Source: Circinella umbellata
Taxonomy: Eukaryota; Mucoromycota; Mucoromycetes; Mucorales; Lichtheimiaceae
Length of the DNA stretch: 64,000 nucleotides
Assembly: GCA_025093555.1 (NCBI GenBank)
Contig: JAIWNF010000070.1
Coordinates: 124,001-188,000, forward strand
Reading direction: 5' to 3'
Shown: piece after piece, positions 58,901 through 64,000 of the stretch
Layout of the letters: each line of letters starts with the position of its first letter
Numbering within the stretch: position 1 is the first letter of the stretch
The notes under the pieces: model-generated
What the model saw: only the letters and a program-made list of their open reading frames with translations
Told to the model about the DNA's origin: nothing
The model's database searches: none
Made by a program: the position numbers and the translations under genes

Positions 58901-61098
58901 GATGATATCTTCGTTTTGGTGTTCGACAATATAAAAATTGGTGGTTGTTTGAATATTATTAATAGTGGAGCCGAGCTGTGTTGCTGTGCTGGTGATTTGT
59001 GTGGACTGATTGCCATATCGAATAAGTTGTGGTGGGCAATGCATTGTTGGAATTTTTATGTCGTTGATAATGTTGCGTCGAATAGTACTTAGTGTTGATC
59101 CAGTGTCAATTAACGCGCGTCGTGATGAATTATCATGTGGAATTGTCATGGTAACATGGAAACGAAGTGGTGCTGGTTGGTTATTTTGCTGGTTTTGTAT
59201 GGGTTGATTATCTTGTGCATTGTTGATATGTTGATTTTCCGATGGTATCTTTTCAAGCAGATGTTCGAAAATGTTGTAATTGTTGTTGTTTTCATCCGAA
59301 TTTTCAAGTTGTTGGCTATTACTTTGTTGCGATCGGTGACAGTTGGTAGCGATATGACCATGTTGGCCACATGAAAAACATCTACGTGTTTCACGTCCTG
59401 TATTATTGTTCTGGCGATTGTTACTTGGATAATTGTTGTGATAATTGTTGCGGTTGCCATTGTTGTTAGATCGATTGTTATTGAAGTGGTGGCTGTTATA
59501 TTGTCGGTTATTGTTATTGTTGTTGTTGCGTTTTTGGTGATTGCTGCGAAAACGATGTTGGTTATTATAGCCGTTATGGTGACGTTGTTGTCCATGTTGT
59601 CCATGTCGTCGGTTGTTGTTCCATTGGTTGTTTTGTTCGGCTGGGGTCAGTTCCGTATTGTTAGTGATAGTCGTGTGGTTGATGTTGTTAGGTGTGGCGG
59701 ATGTATATGTTGGTAAGGTTTGACCTGATCGAGCAAGTGCATATTCAACTTCGATACAGATGTTAATAGCTTCTTGGAGGTTAGATGCGCCACGCATGTA
59801 TATGGCTTCTTGCAATTTTCCATGAACGCGGTCACTGAAATAGTCAAGTTGTAAGGCATCACTAAAGATTTCGGCACGGTGAAGTAGTTCGACGAATCTA
59901 GGTGCAAATTGGCTCATAGGCGCTGTTCCTTGACGTAGAAGTTTTAGTTCTGCGAGGGCAGCACGACTTGGTTGTGTTCCTCCTCCAAAATGTTGGAGAA
60001 ACTGTTGTTTGAACAGTTCAAAGTCATGTTGGATATCCGGAGCAAGACCAGAAAACCACTTGATGGCGGGGCCTTCCAAAACAGCATTTAACTCGTCCAA
60101 ACGTTCAGATTTCGTAAAACCTAAGAATTCGCAAAGTCGTGTATACTTTTCGATCCATTGTTGTGCTGCAGCAGCAGTACCATTACTGAACGGAGGGAGT
60201 TTAGTACGGCGGCGGCGTTCGATAAAGATGTGGTCGATGGATTGTTGGTTAGTTGCAGCGATTGGGTTTGTGACGGAGGTGGTATTTGTTGTTGGTTTTT
60301 GTTGCTGTATGTGTAATTTTAAAGCTGTTAATTCTCTTCGTAAGGCGTCAATAGTGGCGTTTTCATTATTGTTGGGAGTGTTGGAGTTGGTAGCGTCACC
60401 TTCGGTGGTTGTAGATGGAACAAGGACAGGATTTAAAACGAGGTTCATGACTTCGTGTGACAATTGAAGGTCTCTGCAGACGTCAATGGTGGGCCAGTGG
60501 TAATCGAGAATGAGTGTTTGTAGTGAGTTTCTGGCATGGTCGTGGAGCCATTGAATTTGTGATGCAACCCATTGGCGTTCACCTTCACGTTTGGAATCAA
60601 GATCAGTAATTTCATTGAGTGCATCTTGTGCCAAGGTACGGTGTTCATTTATAACCGGAAGGAGGAGAGATCGGTTAACTTGAGGAATCATTGGTAAGGT
60701 TTGTTCAATAGCGGCGGCTCGACCGGCGAGGGTGTTGCTATGAGCAAGGCGAAGTTGGCGTCCTTCTGTCATGTAGAAAACAAGATCAGTATAACGGTTC
60801 TTGGCAGCTTGGAAGCCATAACGGAGAGTATCTTCGTCAGGTATGGAATCAGAGGCAATATGAGACAAGGGCTCAGCGGCGGCAAAAGCAGATGGAGTAT
60901 CATTAGGTGCACGGGCACCAAAAGTAGAACCAAAAGTAGGCGGTTGGATCACAGGAGCAGCGGTAGGTGTAGCAGGAGTAAGTGACATAATAATAAAAAT
61001 AAGATAACAGAAAAATAAAGAGATTACAGAAAAATAAAGAGATTGCTTCTCCACCAATTGTAATATAATAAATAGTATAAAAATAGAATAGACCAAAC
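55903..61098 (-). mobile_element. Ty3/gypsy-type LTR retrotransposon with very short terminal repeats
   Basis: A perfect 40-base direct repeat, TGTAATATAATAAATAGTAT and the following 20 bases to GACCAAAC, lies at 55903-55942 and 61059-61098 and brackets the gag-pol frame. Terminal repeats of this class normally measure 100-500 bases, so either the left-hand part of the 5' repeat is lost or the element is of an unusual short-terminus type. On the element's own strand the repeat ends in ...TTACA, the expected CA. No matching 4-6 base target duplication could be recognised. A repeated CAGAAAAATAAAGAGATT unit lies in the leader before gag. Confidence 0.8.
56135..60988 (-). CDS. Gag-pol polyprotein of the Ty3/gypsy element
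   Basis: One uninterrupted frame of 1617 codons from MSLTPATP. In order: a Gag capsid region (about 265-440; WIEKYTRLCEFLGFT, AIKWFSGLAPDIQHDF), a glutamine/asparagine-rich spacer, the zinc knuckle CFSCGQHGHIATNC (about 540), an aspartic protease ALIDTGSTLSTI (about 628), reverse transcriptase with YLDDIIVYS (about 917), RNase H beginning LHTDASTFGLGAVLV, then integrase with an H-H-C-C zinc site (HNGPTGGHFG...CCEPCQRYK), and the catalytic triad in WAADIAVLP, LITDNGTNF and LVERMNRT. Integrase after RNase H places it in Ty3/gypsy. Gag and Pol are fused without frameshift or stop. No chromodomain is seen at the C terminus. All signature residues are intact, so the copy is young and possibly active. 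The longer frame start at 61117 runs through the terminal repeat and is not used. Confidence 0.95.
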   Translation of the reverse strand: MSLTPATPTAAPVIQPPTFGSTFGARAPNDTPSAFAAAEPLSHIASDSIPDEDTLRYGFQAAKNRYTDLVFYMTEGRQLRLAHSNTLAGRAAAIEQTLPMIPQVNRSLLLPVINEHRTLAQDALNEITDLDSKREGERQWVASQIQWLHDHARNSLQTLILDYHWPTIDVCRDLQLSHEVMNLVLNPVLVPSTTTEGDATNSNTPNNNENATIDALRRELTALKLHIQQQKPTTNTTSVTNPIAATNQQSIDHIFIERRRRTKLPPFSNGTAAAAQQWIEKYTRLCEFLGFTKSERLDELNAVLEGPAIKWFSGLAPDIQHDFELFKQQFLQHFGGGTQPSRAALAELKLLRQGTAPMSQFAPRFVELLHRAEIFSDALQLDYFSDRVHGKLQEAIYMRGASNLQEAINICIEVEYALARSGQTLPTYTSATPNNINHTTITNNTELTPAEQNNQWNNNRRHGQHGQQRHHNGYNNQHRFRSNHQKRNNNNNNNRQYNSHHFNNNRSNNNGNRNNYHNNYPSNNRQNNNTGRETRRCFSCGQHGHIATNCHRSQQSNSQQLENSDENNNNYNIFEHLLEKIPSENQHINNAQDNQPIQNQQNNQPAPLRFHVTMTIPHDNSSRRALIDTGSTLSTIRRNIINDIKIPTMHCPPQLIRYGNQSTQITSTATQLGSTINNIQTTTNFYIVEHQNEDIILGMDWLIAEDIILRPKTNSISKEFATHISNNANHEQVVATILQQYPSLTSTTPTQAITNSPFQHRIDTGDAIPVVSRDFRRSPAENKTIAEEVQVLLAKKIIQPSQSPWCSPVILIQKPDGSFRFCIDYRGLNKVTVKDKFPLPNITSLHDKLHGSTCLSTIDLKSGYYHIPVHPDDRAKTAFIADGALYEFLCLPFGVSNGPSSFMRFMTGVLQGLKNVLVYLDDIIVYSKSPEKHYKDLDQVLRRLADYNLKIAPAKCQWFRSEVKFLGFLVGSAGIRPDPKKVEVIKNWPIPKTVHDVQKFLGFCAFYHRFLLHLSSTAHPLHRLLRKDTKFIWDSSCQLAFDKLRQAIMKLPTLAFPDPDLPYDLHTDASTFGLGAVLVQNGRPVAFASRSLTAPEKNYNTTEQECLAIVWSLDYFYPYLYGANFTIHTDHAALKSILSIKMPRGRLARWILAIQSYQFTIVHRKGIDNAAADALSRIHQQNDQVMLDLSANNFRRHQKDDPFIQMILREGVKPPFKWHQEVLFRSQDPKQPAKPVLPRNMISMILSASHNGPTGGHFGIEKTLDKASTLAWWPNMIQDVKEWVRCCEPCQRYKINTTSHAAPMKPILPHYAGEIWAADIAVLPISTKGNKYLFVIMEYLTKWCITAALPSFDTTHIANILLFEVVLKYSTPRRLITDNGTNFISEAMNAVCQRLNIARSLTSVEFPQADGLVERMNRTLKVSLASYVEENPSKWDEYLPFVTFAYNTAKQASTGYSPFELLFGRRPAIPMPDEMTIPTKTYETETWVQYLNSHLPILQGQALKNMKQAQARQKKYYDKNRAVEVKHHIGQQVVRKNLGKSTFPKERWLGPYVVIGKNNAEGTSLIIKKQNGRHKQETTANVKNLRPWYSASTFEKGNNVSNTPTSHDPHHQLQAKN

Positions 61099-63178
61099 CA
61101 ACTGTAGTAATTCTCATAATAATAGACTGTGGAAGTCCTTTATAATTTTTTCTGCAACTTGCAAAATTAGCAACCTACTTTTTTTTTCCTTTCTTTCCAC
61201 CAAACAACAATAAATACAGCAATGTGTTTGCGCTGTTTATTCTTACATACTACTTTATCTTTCTTCTCTCACTCTCTTAGGAGCGCTACTATACTGATGT
61301 ATGAACATGCCCAAGTAATCATTATTACAGCTATTTCTTATTTATAGAAACAGAAAAAGAATTGATACGTTCATTATTATTACTGTTATTATTACTTTTT
61401 GTTTATTATGAAAGCATTGCTACTGTACCAATAGTGTTAAAATACATCGTGTGATACAGAAGAGATTCTTTTCGCTTTGAATTACGTAGGTTGTACAAAG
61501 AAGTAAGTTTTTGCGTTGATTCATAAAGAAATTTTGGCAGCTGTCATGGGCAACCTGTCGAAAACATCCTTTTCTGCGCTCTGTTATTGACTACATCTTA
61601 CTATTGGCTTTGCAATATTGACTTTTTTTTATAGTAGGATAATAAACAAAGAAGTTCTAACTTTTTTTTTACCACCTCTGCTATTACTGATATTATGGTC
61701 TTCTATAAAGTATCAACGAATAGAAAATATGAATAGCTAGAAACAAAAAAAAGTGCTTAAAATTCCGTATATATAATGGAACTTTTCTTGTCTCAAGTGC
61801 GTCGAAGTAGTTTAATTTCCAACGCGTGTGTTGCTGACTGAATCAAGCGATAAGTGGCTAATCAATTACGATCTTATAATTGTTCTTGATAATTTTATCC
61901 CTCTTTAATAGATATACGAAAATAAAATAAATAAATAGAAGAGGCTGTACATATTGATATATTACGTACTACAACTAAAATAAAGTGACATTTATATTTC
62001 GAATTATAAATCGGATGATGATTTTATTAGTTGCTGTTTTAGTGAACAGAACGTTTTTGTCTAGACCTTTTTGTTATTAATATAACCAACGTGCTTCGAC
62101 GTCCACGTAAACATAGATATATAAATAGTCAATTTCAATAAAGTAAAAATAAATATAAAGTTTTAGGTACTGATGTACTATATTATACTGCTGTTATCTG
62201 TTTTTTTTTATGTATCATCCATCTCAACATGTTTAATACACTTAATGATATATACAACCCCTTTTTAAGAATGAAAAAAAAGAAGAGAAAGAAAGGATCA
62301 GCAAAATAAATAAATAAATAAATAAATATTTGTCAAAAAGCGCAACCAAAAAAAAAAGAACAAAGAAAACATCGTGGCCCATAACCATTTTGGGAATTAT
62401 CCATTGAAAGGAAGGTCAAATTTTAAAAATATGTTAAGCTTAAATAATTTTGAACCCTTTTTTAGGACTATTAGTCGCTTTCGTCCGATTGCGTAACATA
62501 TACATTAAGAATTTTTTTTTTCGGTTTCAAGGAGAACCTTACCAACAACTTATGTTGTATGTATATAATATACAATAATGATAATAGAAATCAAAGAACC
62601 TCTCTTTTTTAATAATTCTTTAACCAATAGATTATCTTATTGTTGTATTTTTATAACAGACAATGATGAAATAATTAAACTCCAATAAATGAATATTACT
62701 ATGTAACAGACCTTTTCTTTTTTGTATGGTGATGTCATTTTATAATTGTTACGTGTTTCATATCTCTCTAAATAAGAGAACAAAGACGCAATTTTAAAAT
62801 GAGTTTATGTTGTTTGATTGATGTAAAAAACGGGTTCAATATAAAGTGAAAGGAATGGGATTACAAAAAGAAAAAATAAAGGAAAATACAAGAAGTTTGT
62901 TTGTGAAGAATATGGGAGATGGTAGTGTGTTTTTTTTAAAAAAAGTATTCTACTATACAAAGGCAAGTGCTATATACACGTACGAAATGTTGTGCGTAGT
63001 CTGTTAGGAATGATGGTTAATGATAATTATGTGTGTATGTATATGAATAAACTACAAAAGACAAGTTTGTTGGGGCTGATGTATTTATTTATATACATAC
63101 ATGTCGAACTAGCAATCATGATAAATATAATAAATACATAGATACTTTGCGAGCAAATATCAATTGAGAATATTTGCT
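61099..63178. other. Gene-free AT-rich region
   Basis: About 2.1 kb between the retrotransposon and the last gene. No open frame, repeat array or RNA gene was recognised; an AAAT-type microsatellite lies at about 62306-62328. Confidence 0.5.
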
Positions 63179-63679
63179 TTAGACTGCATGCCAAGTAATC
63201 TTGCCAACACCTTTATTCATATTACCAACGACTTTCTTGAATACTTTGGGAGTAAGATCAAGATCACCATAGGAACAGCCTAAATTTTATAAAGAATAAA
63301 TGAATACATGTTTATGAAAATCATCTAATTATAAAAATATTGATATTTTACCTGGACAAGCATCATTAACTTTAACAATAGCAGAACCATGAGGACCCTT
63401 GACCTTGATTTTCTTGCCACACCATTTACTCTTCTTGTTCATGTTACCATATTGCTTAGCATTCAATGCTACAATCATGGAGTAGTTGTTTTCCTTGGGG
63501 CCACAGGCACCATATTCACCACCTTCTTCCTTGGGTAAAAACCAAGTTGCAGTACCACGATATGTTTTGGCACGTTTTTCTAATGTATTCAAATGAGGCA
63601 CAGGCGCAGCCGTAGTGAATGCCGTAGAAAAAATCAAGGCAATCAGAAGAATTGAAGCGAGTAAAGTGTTGCGATACAT
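63179..63679 (-). CDS. Secreted double-psi beta-barrel (RlpA/expansin-like) protein
   Basis: Two exons, 63352-63679 and 63179-63279, 142 residues. A signal peptide (hydrophobic 6-24, likely cleavage after TAAP or nearby) is followed by a Kex2-type site EKR at 34-36. The mature domain starts RGTATWFLPKEEGGEYGACG and ends in the family hallmark VNDACPGCSYGDLDLTPKVF, rebuilt across the intron; four cysteines (59, 87, 108, 111) fit two disulfides. This single-domain DPBB type is widespread in fungi (barwin/expansin/papain-inhibitor-like) and is usually secreted to the wall or medium; enzymatic activity is not established. The catalytic aspartate of the D-A-C-P-G motif is present. Confidence 0.92.
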
Positions 63680-64000
63680 TTTGTTGTTGTTTATTGTTTA
63701 ATTGTAATATAAGATATTTGCTTGGAATGAGAGGAAAGGGGTTTACGACCAGCGTATTATGTATTTGAAAAAGGTTTTTTTTTCTGTAATTGAAAGAAAA
63801 GTTGAGGGTGAGAGTGAAAAAAAAAACACTTTGAAAAAAACAGATGATCTTTTATATATGAGAAAAACGGGGGGGGGAGATTGAGGAGGCTGAATGTGTA
63901 AGCGGAATAAACGTTGTATGGCAACACAAAATATATTGCGTAACGGGACCTGAGCTTAGAGTCCTTCAGATTATTGTTTACTATTTTCTAAACAGAAGAC
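63680..64000. promoter_or_regulatory. Upstream region of the DPBB protein gene
   Basis: The 320 bases to the window end hold the promoter of the minus-strand secreted protein; on that strand there is a C-rich block (complement of the G run at 63871-63879) and T-rich leader sequence. No other gene seen. Confidence 0.5.

Noticed and set aside
60989..61117. Upstream extension of the gag-pol frame
   Set aside because: It runs through the terminal repeat and leader; the ATG at 60988 begins typical Gag sequence.
1..64000. tRNA, 5S or other rRNA genes
   Set aside because: I looked for B-box-like GGTTCGAATCC sequences on both strands and for the 5S core and found no convincing cloverleaf; a covariance-model scan would be decisive.

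Overview
The window is nuclear DNA of a filamentous fungus, most probably an early-diverging one of the Mucorales type (Mucor, Rhizopus and relatives). The reasons are an AT-rich base composition, many short introns with GTAAGT-like donors and TAG/CAG acceptors, a chitin synthase with a myosin-like motor domain, and an abundance of transposon debris. I saw no rRNA or tRNA gene and no bacterial-type operon. Exon borders were placed by hand from splice signals; for almost every multi-exon model the exon lengths add up to a whole number of codons, which is the main internal check. Names rest on remembered family motifs because no search could be run. 

Layout. 1-7.6 kb is a dense housekeeping block: the 5' part of a myosin-motor chitin synthase (-), BUD23 rRNA methyltransferase (-), mitochondrial ribosomal protein S13 (+) and a YCK-like casein kinase 1 (-). 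7.6-17.8 kb is gene-poor: one small two-exon gene of unknown function (10.4 kb), a decayed multi-exon gene (13.6-14.7 kb), a cluster of hairpins (13.2 kb) and a 1.9-kb element with about 290-bp inverted ends (15.05-16.98 kb). 17.8-20.7 kb holds ketopantoate reductase (+) and OXA1 (-). 20.7-24.4 kb is mostly non-coding with a frameshifted gene relic. 24.4-30.3 kb holds a cytosolic MIR-domain protein (+) and a 13-exon gene (-) whose C-terminal half resembles metazoan ICE1, a subunit of the little elongation complex. 

32.3-33.9 kb holds two tandem arrays (eight units of about 122 bp, then three of about 170 bp). 35.1-39.7 kb is a five-exon, 1417-residue Fanzor-like protein (eukaryotic relative of TnpB, the RNA-guided nuclease of transposons), the most striking gene here; a hairpin followed by a T run lies about 290 bp past its stop. 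A 5'-truncated LINE with a poly(A) tail follows at 41-42.2 kb, then an 11-exon C2H2 zinc-finger gene (+) and a bZIP factor with a predicted membrane segment (-), which suggests an ATF6/CREB3-like membrane-tethered regulator. 

50.5-61.1 kb is an accessory, repeat-rich island: a seven-exon gene with a possible PD-(D/E)XK nuclease-like motif, a broken LINE tail and a four-copy 47-bp repeat lie between two inverted copies of a 135-150 bp sequence; the second copy ends exactly where an intact Ty3/gypsy retrotransposon begins (single 1617-codon gag-pol frame). 61.1-63.2 kb is empty, and the window ends with a secreted double-psi beta-barrel (expansin/RlpA-like) protein (-). The genes do not form one pathway: cell-wall synthesis, ribosome maturation, signalling, CoA biosynthesis and mitochondrial membrane insertion sit next to mobile-element islands.
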